Notes: a model not told the origin generated them from the sequence alone. DNA of 64,000 nucleotides from Paracamarosporium sp. OC-R06-R3 (GCA_019828545.1 JACVRA010000210.1:186531-250530), one strand, 5' to 3'; shown: positions 32,861 to 44,657, counted from the stretch's first letter. Translations and numbers: made by a program.

Positions 32861-34322
32861 ATGCCTGAATATTACGGCGAGAGTCACGAAATCGAGCAGC
32901 GTATCTCCGATTACATTGCTAGTTTTCCTAATTCAAAAATACCCAATATTGCTGCTGCAGCACGCGATTGGTGTTTGCCTGTTTCGCGACTTCGAGCGCG
33001 CGTCAACGGCCGGATCAGCCGCCATGATCGCAACGGTACAAATCTACGACTATTAGAAGTACAGGACGAAGCTCTCAAATCATATATATGCTGCTGTGAC
33101 GTGATCAGAATGCCCTGCCTTATGCCCCAGCTAAAAGGTGCGGCTCAATATATAATCAATCGAGCGCATCCCAACGGCCGCGCCCCGCCACTCAGCAAGG
33201 ACTGGCCATCACGATGGCTTCAACGTAATCCTGACTGTCGCCGTGTAAAGCAGAAGCCACAGGATATNNNNNNNNNNNNNNNNNNNNNNNNNNNNNNNNN
33301 NNNNNNNNNNNNNNNNNNNNNNNNNNNNNNNNNNNNNNNNNNNNNNNNNNNNNNNNNNNNNNNNNNNNNNNNNNNNNNNNNNNNNNNNNNNNNNNNNNNN
33401 NNNNNNNNNNNNNNNNNNNNNNNNNNNNNNNNNNNNNNNNNNNNNNNNNNNNNNNNNNNNNNNNNNNNNNNNNNNNNNNNNNNNNNNNNNNNNNNNNNNN
33501 NNNNNNNNNNNNNNNNNNNNNNNNNNNNNNNNNNNNNNNNNNNNNNNNNNNNNNNNNNNNNNNNNNNNNNNNNNNNNNNNNNNNNNNNNNNNNNNNNNNN
33601 NNNNNNNNNNNNNNNNNNNNNNNNNNNNNNNNNNNNNNNNNNNNNNNNNNNNNNNNNNNNNNNNNNNNNNNNNNNNNNNNNNNNNNNNNNNNNNNNNNNN
33701 NNNNNNNNNNNNNNNNNNNNNNNNNNNNNNNNNNNNNNNNNNNNNNNNNNNNNNNNNNNNNNNNNNNNNNNNNNNNNNNNNNNNNNNNNNNNNNNNNNNN
33801 NNNNNNNNNNNNNNNNNNNNNNNNNNNNNNNNNNNNNNNNNNNNNNNNNNNNNNNNNNNNNNNNNNNNNNNNNNNNNNNNNNNNNNNNNNNNNNNNNNNN
33901 NNNNNNNNNNNNNNNNNNNNNNNNNNNNNNNNNNNNNNNNNNNNNNNNNNNNNNNNNNNNNNNNNNNNNNNNNNNNNNNNNNNNNNNNNNNNNNNNNNNN
34001 NNNNNNNNNNNNNNNNNNNNNNNNNNNNNNNNNNNNNNNNNNNNNNNNNNNNNNNNNNNNNNNNNNNNNNNNNNNNNNNNNNNNNNNNNNNNNNNNNNNN
34101 NNNNNNNNNNNNNNNNNNNNNNNGGCAGCGCGACAAGCTATTGATCACCGTGTGGAGCAGGAGGCTCAAAAAGTCGCTCGCCAGGCAGCCAGGACGTACA
34201 AAAACAGCTACTTTGAAGCCTCTCAAAACCGGCCCCAGCAGGTGCCATCGCTCAGAGAGATGACTGTTGATCCAGCTATACTCGCTCTATCAAATAGCCC
34301 GTATAAAAGTCCATATAATTGA
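32861..34322 (+). CDS. Transposase, pogo/Fot1 family (interrupted by assembly gap)
   Basis: The N-terminal 135 residues (from ATG 32861) hold an HTH-psq/CENP-B-type DNA-binding region: IPNIAAAARDWCLPVSRLRAR, then a second HTH ending in PLSKDWPSRWLQRNPD and CRRVKQKPQD, the standard lead-in to a DDE_1 catalytic core. The core falls in the N gap (33268-34123). After the gap a frame from 34125 to TGA at 34322 gives a basic, Gln/Arg-rich C-terminus (RVEQEAQKVARQAARTYKNS) typical of these proteins. The frames on the two sides differ, but the gap length may be nominal, so no frameshift is inferred. Confidence 0.8.
33268..34123. other. Assembly gap (N run)
   Basis: 856 unresolved bases within the transposon. 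A collapsed multi-copy element is the likely cause. Confidence 0.99.
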
Positions 34323-34364
34323 AGCCTACGCCGGCAATATCCTGAAAAGTTTCGATTTCCTATA

Positions 34365-34458
34365 CAAAGTTACGTTGGGCTGCGAAATTACGTTGGGCTG
34401 CGTAGGGCCAACCTTCGGTTGGCGGGTGGGGCGAGTAGTGGCAGATAAGGGACACTAA
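34365..34458 (-). repeat. Right terminal inverted repeat
   Basis: Reverse-complement match of the left repeat. Direct units at 34367-34384 and 34385-34402, and a GCCAACC-ttc-GGTTGGC hairpin at 34407-34423. The hairpin stem differs in sequence from that of the left end but keeps the fold. Confidence 0.8.
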
Positions 34459-34601
34459 TCGTAGCCGAGGTCTGATTACGTCATGCGAATCTATAAATCA
34501 CTACGGTCACTATCTATTTCACTGACTGCATTGCCACGCAATAATAATGTATAGAATAAGTATTGCGAGAACTTACTTTCAACAGTTAGATTGTATATTA
34601 G

Positions 34602-35440
34602 CTAGTTACAGAAGTCTATCTGTCCCGATGAGCGCTCTCGGCGTTGCTCCATGACCTTGCCGTACTCCTCGAAGAAGAACTGTTCTTCACCAAAAGCTAG
34701 TTTGAGCTCATCGAACCACGTAGCATGATCATCAAAAGCCGCGAAGAAGACACGCCTCGTCCAGTTAGGTACTCGAGCCTGTAGGAACTTGAGAACAAAG
34801 AGGCGCTCTTGGTTCACTTCTTCTATCCCGACTAGGGACACTTTTCCAGGCGACAAAGACATTGAAGGTCCTCTGACAGTGCGACAAAGCCCGCCTACTT
34901 GTTGATATGCCTGAGTGAAGATGTCATAAGCTTTGGAGAGAGGAACGGAGAAATAATGATGCGGTCCAGTATCCCGTTCGACAAACCTTGAATAACTTAT
35001 CAACGTGCTCAGGTTATTCCTCGTGTGCGACTCACATGTAGTATGGAACTATACCCAAGGTTGCTTGCTCGCGCCACATATCTCTCCATAAGCTGGCAGA
35101 GTTATTCACGTGCCTAATCAACGGAGCTTGAGATCTGATCTGTGCACCGGTCATACGTATCAGCCGCACTGCATCTCGCGCAGCAGGAGTCTGAAGTTCT
35201 CTAGGATGGCTGACGTGCGCTTGTATTGACACCTGCTTCCCAGATTTCTGAACGTCATCAAACAGTTTAAGGATATCTTTAGCATCCGGATCAGAAGTAT
35301 ATCGCATGGGCCAGTATCCAAGAGACTTCGTGCCGATGCGAATAGTGTTCAAGCTTTCGGTATCCGCAGTGTTCAATAACGGTGTAATATATCTTCTCAG
35401 TGTGGTAGCCGACATCACCATCGGATCTCCGCCAGTGTGT
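34602..35440 (-). pseudogene. 5'-truncated lysine 2,3-aminomutase-like (KamA, radical SAM) gene
   Basis: Two exons (35036 up to about 35440, and 34602-34986; 49-bp intron GTGAGT...TTCAAG) encode the C-terminal two thirds of a KamA-family protein: TGGDPMVMSATTLRRYITPLL, IRIGTKSLGYWPMRYTSDPDA, QAHVSHPRE, TGAQIRSQAPLIRHVN, then LGIVPYYMFVERDTGPHHYF rebuilt by splicing. Homology starts abruptly at TGGDP. The radical SAM CxxxCxxC cluster site that should precede it is absent from the upstream 300 bases, so no active enzyme can be made. The 3' portion, including the splice sites, is well preserved, suggesting a recent truncation. It sits next to the transposon's right end. Confidence 0.8.
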
Positions 35441-35754
35441 TGATTGGCGAGTCCACAAAAACACTTACTAATGTTTATGGACAGCACCTTTGCCTACTGG
35501 ATTCCACGAGGGAACAACAACATTCAGATTGCAAAGATGGGTCCAAATTCACTTCCAATTCCGTCGCTAGTAAGTGATGCTCCTGTAATCTAATTAGCCT
35601 ATACGGTTATTTAGGCCAATGAGGTTATACCACCCCTTTGAGTCAAAGGCTACGGTCGTAATGAATTGCATGGCGGTTATTCATATCTAGCTTACAAAAC
35701 TAGCCGCCACTTGGTCGACAAAGACGTCGAAAGGATCCCAGCAAAACCACCACT
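35441..35754. other. Breakpoint region upstream of KamA remnant
   Basis: About 300 bp between the truncation point and the start of the next gene. No KamA sequence recognisable. Confidence 0.4.
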
Positions 35755-37859
35755 ATGCGACCAAAGAAACAGAAAATACAAGTGGCAAACGATACGGCAG
35801 GTACAAATTCAGGGTCTGTCTCAGGTTGTACCGCAGGTTCGCCATCGCTCAGGGCAGGTGATCCTCGTAGTGGCAAAGACCGAATTGCTGAATCGTTTTC
35901 TTCAACAAGTGGCTTCGAGTCTTCTTCAACATATCAAGCGGATATTCTTGCAAACTTTCCAACTAATACACCTACGCCTACGCCTTCAAATGAGACACTA
36001 CCATTTTTAGGGGATGACATGTTTGATTTCGATCAGACGTGGTATACCGGAGCTTTCTCTAGTCAAGATATTGATGCACCTACATTACTAACGCCAGACT
36101 CCGGATTTGACGACGGTTCGGCCCGCAATTTCGACATACCACTCCAGTATTATCAGAATGCACAGAGCCTGCCAAACTCTACTGGCAGTTCTTCAACATC
36201 ACTACAGATAGTCGATAGACCATCACTGGTCCATCAGTCATCATCAGCGAGTTCAGGATGGACAAATGTTAGTGGATTATGTACCCCTATCCAAGACGAG
36301 GATGATGATGAGGCGGTAATCCAGGAACAAGATAGTGATGGCTTACTGGTTGTGACTCATGGGAAACGAAAGCGAGGATCTTTGAATGCCAAGGATCGGG
36401 AAGACGCAGCCAAGACTCGACAAATGAAAGCGTGTATTCGTTGCAGAGCACAAAAGCTAAAGGTAATTTGAACCCCCCGATTTTTTCTTAGTCTCATTGA
36501 CAGTATCCCAGTGTCGATACGACGAAGACGACCTTGAAGGTCCCTGCCAACCATGCAAAGCAGCTCAGCCGACCATCCATAAAATACCATGCCTACGTTA
36601 TAAATTGATAGAATTCGCTGTGTATCGTCCATGGCAAACTGGGTATACGACACGATGGCAAAAGCTTGAGATGAAAAATGTTACACAGTGGGCATCTCCT
36701 GAAATTCGACATTTCACCATTCGTGCCAGTGTCTTCCCTGGTTACAAGATCACAGTAAAGCATCGAGCTTTTATGCCTATCGAATGTGACAAGATGGAGC
36801 GAAAATGGATGGATGGCAAGCAGAAGAAGGCCATCAAGATCCCACCGTATGCAATTCTTGACATGGAGGAGGCAGCTCAGGATTTCCGAAAGATCATCGA
36901 TGAAACGGCATTTGAGCACATTGACGAGTACTTGGAGTCCAAGAATGCTGACGAGCTTGTGCAAGTTACGTACGACATGGCCAGACAACACCTGAGAAAA
37001 GCACAAGTAAGTACCTGCACCTAATTAGTGATCCTTGCTCATCTCGTCTAGACTGAAGAGGAACGTGTTCTCATTCAAAATCTTCTTCGAATGTGGTTTG
37101 CGATTCTGATTACGACGGAGACTGCGTGGCTTGAAGGTCCAGATACGGTGGATCTTCGGCCTGTAGACTCATCGTATCCGCTCGCCCCAGGACGTGTCCT
37201 CCGGCCTCCTGTCTCGATCGAACAGTGGGACTTTCTTGTCACTTTGAGAGTCATAATACCCTTGAGAAAAAGAGTTCTGGATAACCTTCAACGACTTATC
37301 TTGTCTAACAAACTGCAAGCGTTCACGACTGTATTCCTGTGTACTTTTATACTGCTACATTTGTGTTCAATATGGTCAGCAGATCGGTACCGGCACGCAG
37401 TCAAGCACAACTCCCCGGTAAGACGAAGAAGTCAGTTGGTGGAGCATGTCTGAACAGAATATAGATTCGTTTTACGCTGCCTAAGTTTATCGAAGAAGTC
37501 CATCATGGCGCAAACATACTCCTCGCTCACTTTCATTATTATATTGGCGATATTGAATTACTATCGATTGACTGGAAAGAGCGACATAAGAGTTGACTTG
37601 CACATCTCAGTACCCACGAGGTCGGGTTCTATTACCATATCGTAGAGCTGTTGAAGGAGAAATCGCGAGGTGAGTTTATGCGGACTAGAGATGGAAAACG
37701 TAGAAACTAACATTGAAATCAGTACGTGCTATCAAAGCTGCACGTGACATAGACCTATACGAAGAAGAACTATACTTTGTGTCGCAAATGTTTGAGACGA
37801 ATTGGAGGCCGAGAGATGGGTTCAGGTGTCCAATAGCGAACATTGATATATGGCTCTAA
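35755..37859 (+). pseudogene. Zn2Cys6-type regulator with in-frame TGA
   Basis: Five exons (35755-36462, 36512-37006, 37052-37417, 37465-37679, 37733-37859) with introns of 49, 45, 47 and 53 bp span 637 codons. The N-terminal 220 residues are Ser/Thr-rich and acidic. A zinc cluster follows at about residue 225, ACIRCRAQKLKCRYDEDD and then PCQPC, with the sixth Cys 13 residues later (long last spacer); an intron lies just before the third Cys. The C-terminal half is helical. Codon 567 (37594-37596) is TGA although the frame and splice sites beyond remain intact to the final TAA. Skipping it by alternative splicing would remove a conserved-looking segment. If translated, it would lose the last 70 residues but keep the DNA-binding region. 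Confidence 0.72.
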
Positions 37860-38513
37860 GCGGCGCTAGTGGCATTTTCTTTTCTTGCTTTACATAATCT
37901 GCGCATGCGCAAACAAAAATCCTTGACAATACTCCCAGAATCTGAATGTCACGTCCCGGAAAGTCACACGTCATCACGATACGAGGTGATGAATCAAGTA
38001 GTACTTCTTTTTATGAGTTTGCGGACTCCACGAATAAGATCGCAGCGATAGATATACCGGCTGCAAGGTGGACTTGGCAGGTCGAATACAGACACAAGAT
38101 TGGTCCAGTTAAAGGAGGCCTCCATGTGACTCAAATCAGCCAACCATATGCTTAAAACACATTGTATAAGCCTGAAAAGACGCACCCCGAGAACTTAGTT
38201 GTACATATGGCATTTGACATGCTGTTAGCTGTCATACAATCTTGCGTACACGTGGCTGTCGGCGCAGTGAAGCTTGAGACAAACACGGTCAATAGTCCAA
38301 TCGAAGCAGCTTATAGACTAACTACTCCACTGCTTCACGAACATCGAGTAACTAATGACCAGGTTTTGGTAAACATTAATGGGCTTTGTGCCTTCGCAAA
38401 CAAGTGTAACTTTCTTAGTTGAGATTGCTACTTGATTTTGAGGATGTCTATATAACTATCTAACCCTTACAATTGTAAGTATCATATTAAAGACATCTAC
38501 TGTACACCGATTT
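37860..38513. other. Intergenic, short unsupported ORFs
   Basis: An ATG-started 69-codon ORF (37946-38155) and an 86-codon frame (38162-38422) are present. Neither has a recognised domain. The first has ordinary composition (SFYEFADSTNKIAAIDIPAA) and could be a remnant exon. Confidence 0.35.
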
Positions 38514-39871
38514 ATGAATTTCATACCTTTTACGGTAGCCGATTACTCCATGCGACTCACAAGCCACTATCCCACCGTTGATGCTTGGGGGCCGAAATTA
38601 TTCAATATTTTGAGACGTTTTATCACATCAGCAGTGTCATTTTGTCAACTGCAATGCATTCTATTCTTTAAGCTCACACGCAGGTATCACTATCTAAATA
38701 ATGTTGGACAACAAGACCGGGAATTGCAGCAAGGATACACAGACCTTGTGAATACTCTTCAAGGTTTGTTTAACGCTTTTTTCAGCCTCTTCCACGACGA
38801 TCAACCAACAATGTCTTTGAAATGCGAGGACCTCAATTTCTTAGACGCCACAAAGATCGCTTACCTATGTGGATGGCAACCCGGCTACGATCCTTTTCCC
38901 GATGAAGAGCAAGGCTGTAAAACAGTCGTCAGTCTTTCAGGACGCCAATTGCTCGGCATAGGGCGGAACGGTATAGTAGAGGAAGTACGTTGTGAGCGAA
39001 GCACGGTCAGCATAGTCCGCAAGCGTATCATCGTCCAGCACAAAGGCCAAGACGAACGAATTCTCGACATCAAGCGCGAGATCTCCATCTTACGAAAAGT
39101 CAATCACCCACACATTGTAAAGTTGATCGGTTCCTACCGTGAGGCTGGACGATATCCACACTCCTACTTCCTCTTGATGTTTCCAGTCGGCGATAACGAC
39201 CTCGATGCTTTTCTCAGCGCTTATGTAGCAGGACACGCTCATCAACATCGGTTTTGGCTCCAGAGCTGGCCTAAGTGCCTGACGTCGGCACTAGCGTATC
39301 TCCACGCGAATGGGATCATCCACGGAGATATCAAACCGAAAAACATCATCCATCACGGGAGCCACATCTGTCTCACTGATTTCGGCTCCTCTAGAGATGT
39401 ATCTTCAAATCAAGCCACATCTGTCTCACTGATTTCGGCTCCTCTAGAGATGTATCTTCAAATCAAGCCACATCAACTGAGAGTCGCATACTAGCCACAA
39501 GACTGTACGCTGCACCCGAAACGTTTCCAGTAGAAAAAAACGAAAACGAACCCGCCCACAAAAACGGCACAAAAACAGACATCTTCGCCCTAGGGTTCGT
39601 CTTTGTCGAGATGCTCACAGTCTTAAATGGCAGAGATATCAGTACGCTCCGTAACCTACTCCCACCTTCAAAACCATACTCTTCTATTATCCACCGCCTT
39701 CATGATTTCTTCCCTCTATCAAGCGCACCCTTATATCACACGTGTATCGAACCGATGATCAGGCACGAGAGGCAGCGTAGACCCAGCGCGGTTGAGGTGA
39801 GCGAACTGCTCCAAACACATTTGATACACACTATGCATTGCCTCTGTCAATGCGGCAAGATCCAGTCATAG
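38514..39871 (+). pseudogene. Serine/threonine protein kinase disrupted by a 53-bp tandem duplication
   Basis: A kinase domain starts at about residue 145: glycine loop (GIGRNGIVEEV), Lys strand (VRKRI), alpha-C Glu (REISILRKVNHPHIVKLIG), catalytic loop IIHGDIKPKN (Gly in place of Arg of HRD) and LTDFGSS. Directly after DFG, 39361-39413 is repeated exactly at 39414-39466. 53 is not a multiple of three, so the frame shifts and ends at 39494 after 326 residues. The rest of the domain (YAAPETF as the APE motif, then KTDIFALGFVFVEML and RHERQRRPSA) continues in the shifted frame to TAG at 39871; counted without the extra unit the gene would be 434 codons long. The N-terminal region before the kinase has no known domain. 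The product as read lacks the activation segment and C-lobe. Confidence 0.88.
39361..39474 (+). repeat. 53-bp perfect tandem duplication
   Basis: Unit 1 is 39361-39413 and unit 2 is 39414-39466; an 8-base partial third copy (GCCACATC, 39467-39474) follows. The 8-bp match at both edges of the original segment suggests slippage or microhomology-mediated duplication. Confidence 0.97.
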
Positions 39872-40597
39872 TCCTCTGGTGGCTTTGCTATCTCCGGGCG
39901 CTCCTGGGGCTTAAAACTTTCTACGCCTGAGAAACTGGAGTGTGGCGGCCTCCATTGACTATCTGTCTATCATGGTTGGGATGCTGAAAAGGCAGCAGTC
40001 AATTGGACGGTTCTTCTTGGACCACAAAGCATGCTTGATCGGAAGCGTACGCGAAGGATTCTATGTCCTAGAAGCATCCCGAATCTTTTTCTTGAGCAGG
40101 CAACCCTGTTACTTATTCCGGTATCCGTTCTCATGTGGGTCCTGCCGCTTTATTTGAATATCGATCAGTCATCTTCCGCTTGGTGCGCTATATACAATCG
40201 GATCTAGATTTTCTCGGCGATTTCCCTGTGCACGGGCTCAAAGGGGGTCATGTTTTCGTTGTCTAGATTCTTGTAGCTCTACTCAGACACCCTGGACGTG
40301 AATAGTTCTAGAAGAATAATCTGCAAGTGCATAACAAGCATGGAAATTCCTTAGCTCCTATACCTACAAAATTACTTGCGCATAAAATGACGCCCTTTTT
40401 GGGAGCTACAACCACATCACTTACGTATCCCGGCTGTCTAGAGATGGCTTCAAGATGCCCACTATCACCGCCTTTCTATATTCCCCTAGCTGACTACACT
40501 TGTAGTATTCCACTATAACTACTCTCATTACTTACACTCCGCTAAAGTATCTCCAGAATACAACTGTCATTTTGGGCGCCGAAGCTAATGCACAAGA
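39872..40597. other. Intergenic
   Basis: Between the 3' ends of the kinase and oxidase genes, which are convergent. No gene supported. Confidence 0.4.
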
Positions 40598-41707
40598 TTA
40601 CAGCTTCGCTAATGGTGATTGGTACACGTATTCGTCCACGAGATCGCGAGCCGCTCTCGCCACGCCAAAGGAGAACACATAACCTCCACCAGCTACCCCG
40701 TAGGCGTGCACCACCTTTTCTCCATTCAGTATTTCCTTCTCAACCCTCAAACCCGTTGCACGTGCTGGTCTTATGCCGACATTGTGACCCACAATCTCAT
40801 AATCCGATAGCTTTGCAGGGAAATCGTTCGGCAAGTCCTGGTGCACCCTGCGAATAATCTATTTCACAGTTAGCATTTGTCTCCTTGCTTGCAGTCTTCA
40901 GCACCTACATCTTGCTGCAACTCCATGTCTACCTCAGGCTCTGTCTGTCCGTATTGCTTAATACCACCTAGTATGCAAGTCCCATCCAGCCGGGAGATAG
41001 CATAAGTATAGTCCTTCCCGTGCCGCATATATATCTTGTCATAATTGCTCTTCACATGCACCGTCTGGCCTCGAACGAGTTGAACGTCTTGGTCCTGAAT
41101 ATCTTCCAGAAACTTCGGGCCAAAACCAGTCGCATTTACGACTATATCATGCCCTTGAGACTTCACTTCAGCAAGCGCACTCAGGTTGACTCGCTTAAAT
41201 TTGACGCCAGAGCTTTCCAATCTGCTCCTAAGCCAAGGTAGGAATATCTTCGGTGTCAAGACTATTGTCTTGTAGCTCATCCCGAGCTTCACGCCTTTGG
41301 GTAGCTCGCTGGGCTCCATCACGCGAAATTCCGGCAATTTCCCGTTGTACCAGATCTGGTCTATGGTCTTGTCATCGTGGAAATCATTCATTTCGATGCG
41401 CTTGATGCTCGACTCTGGATTCGATACGGCCAGTGACCATAAGACAGCAAAAGAGTCTAGTTGCATCTTCTGTTCATTCGGTCTTGAGCCATCGAGTCCA
41501 AGGAAGACTGCACCAGCCCATGGACTTGCCCATTCCCTACTCAATTCATCCCCTGGGAGGTTCTTTGCGACTATTGTGACTTCGTGATTTCGTGATAGCA
41601 GACTAGCTATGGCCATGCCAGTGATGCTGTTTACGGTAGTCAGTCCGAAAATTCCAAGCTCGCCTGAAAAGAACATACCCTGCACCAACAATCGTAATTC
41701 GCGCCAT
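40598..41707 (-). CDS. D-amino-acid oxidase, peroxisomal
   Basis: Three exons (41679-41707, 40909-41626, 40598-40858; introns 52 and 50 bp) give 335 aa, normal for DAO. The tiny first exon supplies MARITIVGAGITGMA, the Rossmann FAD motif, which splicing joins across the intron. Other family marks are SPWAGA near residue 45, VVNATGFGPK, VRGQTVHV and the C-terminal GHNVGIRPAR..GLRVE with GVAGGGYVFSFGVA. It oxidises D-amino acids to 2-oxo acids, NH3 and H2O2. The C-terminal tripeptide is AKL, a peroxisomal targeting signal type 1. The second intron has a textbook TGCTAACTG branch site. Confidence 0.94.
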
Positions 41708-42624
41708 GTTAGATATCAAAGTAGCTTCTCCTTAGGCACTTAAACGACAGAATGCTAGAGTCTAGGGGACGAGTCTAGAGGTATACTTGGATTTGTTGGT
41801 TCAGAACACGGGCTTATCTGTCCGTCTTTGGTTGCAGAGGTACCTGCTTAAATGAATATTCTATTGCGCGCCGAGATCACGCAAAGAGCGCGTCTCGACA
41901 CGTTGACATCTGCAGAAAGGACTTAGTCCCCACCGCTGCTCCACCTTTCTGGTAGCGATTCGGCATCTCACTCTATCTTAACCCGGTGAAGTCCCAAATA
42001 GGAAATTCGGCAGGCATCCGGTATCGCAAAGTGAGTAACGGCATGCTATCGACTCCGCACTTACAGTGCCTATCGTCGACAAAAAGAGGCTAACCCAAAA
42101 CGGTAATTTAACAGGCATCCGCCACCCGGAAACTGGATCTGGCGTTCGTTATCCTCTTCGCATTCTGTACTAGCATCTCTAGTCAGCAGAAACCAGACCA
42201 GGACCTGATGTCGCCCCGCTGTACAATCATGGGGGAAGTCCCTGCGTTCATCCCCGCGTTGCCGCCAGTCCACTCGGCTGGAGATGAGCTAAACTACAAT
42301 AGGAAATTCTAGACATCTATCCGGGCCCGCTTTTCGAGCTCCAATCGGGCCGTGGAAAGTGATAGGAATGGATTCATCGCACCAGGCATACTCCATGGAT
42401 ACTCCACCTCCTATCACATGGCCTTGCGCAAGTGATGGCTGGATTAGCGGGTGGTTATCTGCGATTCAGAGACGCCTGAAATCTCCAGACTGTGCCGCCT
42501 ATGCAATGCTTCCTAACGACTATAATTAGCTGGAAGGTTGGCACTCCATGCCCTTCACATTAACCTAGGACGACAGGAGTATCCGGAAACGTGAACATTC
42601 GGTCTTTCTCTTTTTCTTTCCATC
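41708..42624. other. Divergent intergenic region
   Basis: Separates the oxidase (minus) from the permease (plus). An imperfect motif CAGGCATCCG occurs near 42011 and 42111. No gene supported. Confidence 0.45.
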
Positions 42625-44516
42625 ATGGCAGATATGGAGAAGACGGCCTCGAACGCTGCTCCGTCAGAGAAAATGGCACTTGGAGAGACAACGCTCACCA
42701 CCGTGTCCGAGTACGATGAGTATGTCGGGCTATGCGAGGTCATGACAGAGGAAAGGCTCAAAAAGCTAGTCCGGAAGATTGAGTAAGTTGTGCGTCTCCT
42801 CAAGAGGTATCCTAACTGACACCATGGACAAGTCTTCGTGTGTTACCACAGCTTATCATTCTGTACCTTATGTCTTACGTCGACAGGACGAATGTAGGTG
42901 AGTTTGAAGACATTGCACTAGATACAAATCACAAACTGACAACCCTCAGGAAACGCGAAACTGTTTGGTGCTCTTACAGATATGGGCCTATCGGGACAAG
43001 ATTGGAACACAGCCCTATCAATCTTCTTCGTCACGTATTCGCTTGGTGCGGTGCCAGCGAACATCTTGCTTCAGAAACTCGGACCGCGTATTTGGTTACC
43101 CACAATGATGCTTTCTGTGTCGATTTGTCTGATCTGCTGCTCTTTACAAAGCACTTTTGGCGGATGGGTCGCTTTCCGGGTACTTCTAGGCTTGGTTGAA
43201 GCCGGTGTTTTCCCTGGCTGCAGTGCCGTTCTTACCACATGGTGAGTCCATGAAGAGACAAAAAGCCAACAGGAATGTTGCTAACGAGGATGATGCGTAG
43301 GTATTCCCCGCACGAGGTTCACACCCGGATGACCATATTTTACATGGGCGCGTCTGGGGCAGGCGCCTTCTCCGGTCTTCTTGCATACGCTATAGGACAG
43401 CTTGACGGTACTTGGGGATACAGAGGGTGGCGCTGGATCTTCTGTCTCGAAGGTGAGGAATTATTCTTACTCAAATAGAGACTGTTTCTGACAATCATAG
43501 GCGCATTTACGGCCCTGCTATCGATTGCTGCCTACTGGATAATCCATGACACACCGATGAAGGTCGGATGGCTCACTGCAGAGGAGAAACGCTTCGTCAC
43601 GCTCCGTCACAAGTTTGCAGCGGGTGGAGAATCGGGCGTTGCTGAGAAGGAGGAGTTCTCCTGGAGCGCAGTTCGTCAAGTGTTCAAGGTACAAGTGCAC
43701 CATAGGCTTCTCCTCCAATTTTGACTAATTTGAAAACAGTCGTTCCATGTATACGCGTGCGTTGCGATGGAGTTCACTCTATGTGTGGTTGTGTATGGGG
43801 TGTCGTTCGTCCTACCCACGATGTAAGCTTATTCAGTCTGAATCGTTTCCGCAAGCTCATTGTACTCCAGTATTGCGAATCTAGGCTACTCAGCTGCGAA
43901 CGCGCAAGCAATGACTGTTCCACCATACATCTTCGCTTCCCTCGTTACAGTCCTCTCTGGTTGGGCTGCGGATCGCTACAAGCAGCGCATGCTCTCCGTT
44001 CTACTACCCAATCTCCTCGCAATGATCGGCTTCATCATAATCATAGTCAGCGTACGTTACAAAGAACTCCCAGGTGTAACATTGTTTGGAATATTCTTCG
44101 CTATTGGCGGATTGTATCCGATATCGCCAGCTGTGACGGCTTGGACGGCGCTCAATCTGGCAGGCTCAATGTAAGGTGCCCCATCTTTAATATAGTATTA
44201 ATTACAAACTGACACCGTCGACAGGAAACGTTCTGTAGGAATAGGCGCCATGATCGCTTTCTCGCAACTTGGTGGCATTGTTGGCTCCAACATATACATC
44301 GCCTCAGAATCACCGCGATACCCCGTTGGATTTGGTATCAGTATCACGATGCTCGGTCTTTTCGGTATCGCCTGGCCAACTTGCTATTACTTCCTTTTGA
44401 AGAGGATCAACGCTAAACGCGCGCGCATCCCCATGGAAGAGGTGAAGGAAAAGTACACGGACGAGCAATTAGCTGAGATGGGTGATGAGAGCCCGCTGTT
44501 TAGATATTCAACGTAA
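42625..44516 (+). CDS. MFS transporter, allantoate permease (Dal5/ACS) family
   Basis: Eight exons: 42625-42782, 42833-42897, 42950-43241, 43301-43452, 43501-43688, 43740-43822, 43871-44170, 44225-44516; 509 aa. Splicing joins the anion:cation symporter signature DLRVLPQLIILYLMSYVDRT with NVGNAKLFGALTDMGLSG and later YRGWRWIFCLEGAFTALL. Twelve hydrophobic segments are apparent with a central loop around residues 245-280. The family imports allantoate, ureidosuccinate, nicotinate, vitamins or other carboxylates with protons. The first intron ends in ACAAG. It sits beside a D-amino-acid oxidase, which may fit nitrogen scavenging, but the substrate cannot be read from sequence. Confidence 0.93.
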
Positions 44517-44657
44517 GGAAAATTTCAGATGGAGACATGTATTTACGTAGCATTTGATAGCTATAAATATCCGGTGATGATCCCAATCACGTCTACAACT
44601 CCAGCCTATGTTCCGAATAGAGAAATCTAACCTAGTCTCCAGCGCCGACCCCGCCCA

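Larger units (their letters stand above)
32727..34458 (+). mobile_element. pogo/Fot1-type Tc1-mariner DNA transposon
   Basis: Long imperfect terminal inverted repeats of about 90 bp border a transposase gene. The outer parts share CTACTCGCC, then each carries a hairpin, then two tandem 18-bp units of CGCAGCYCAACGTAAYTT ending in TAACTTTG. A TA dinucleotide lies at each outer edge, as expected for this superfamily, but the outermost bases of the left end are diverged so the boundary is approximate. The middle is hidden by an assembly gap of 856 N, so intactness cannot be judged. Confidence 0.82.
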
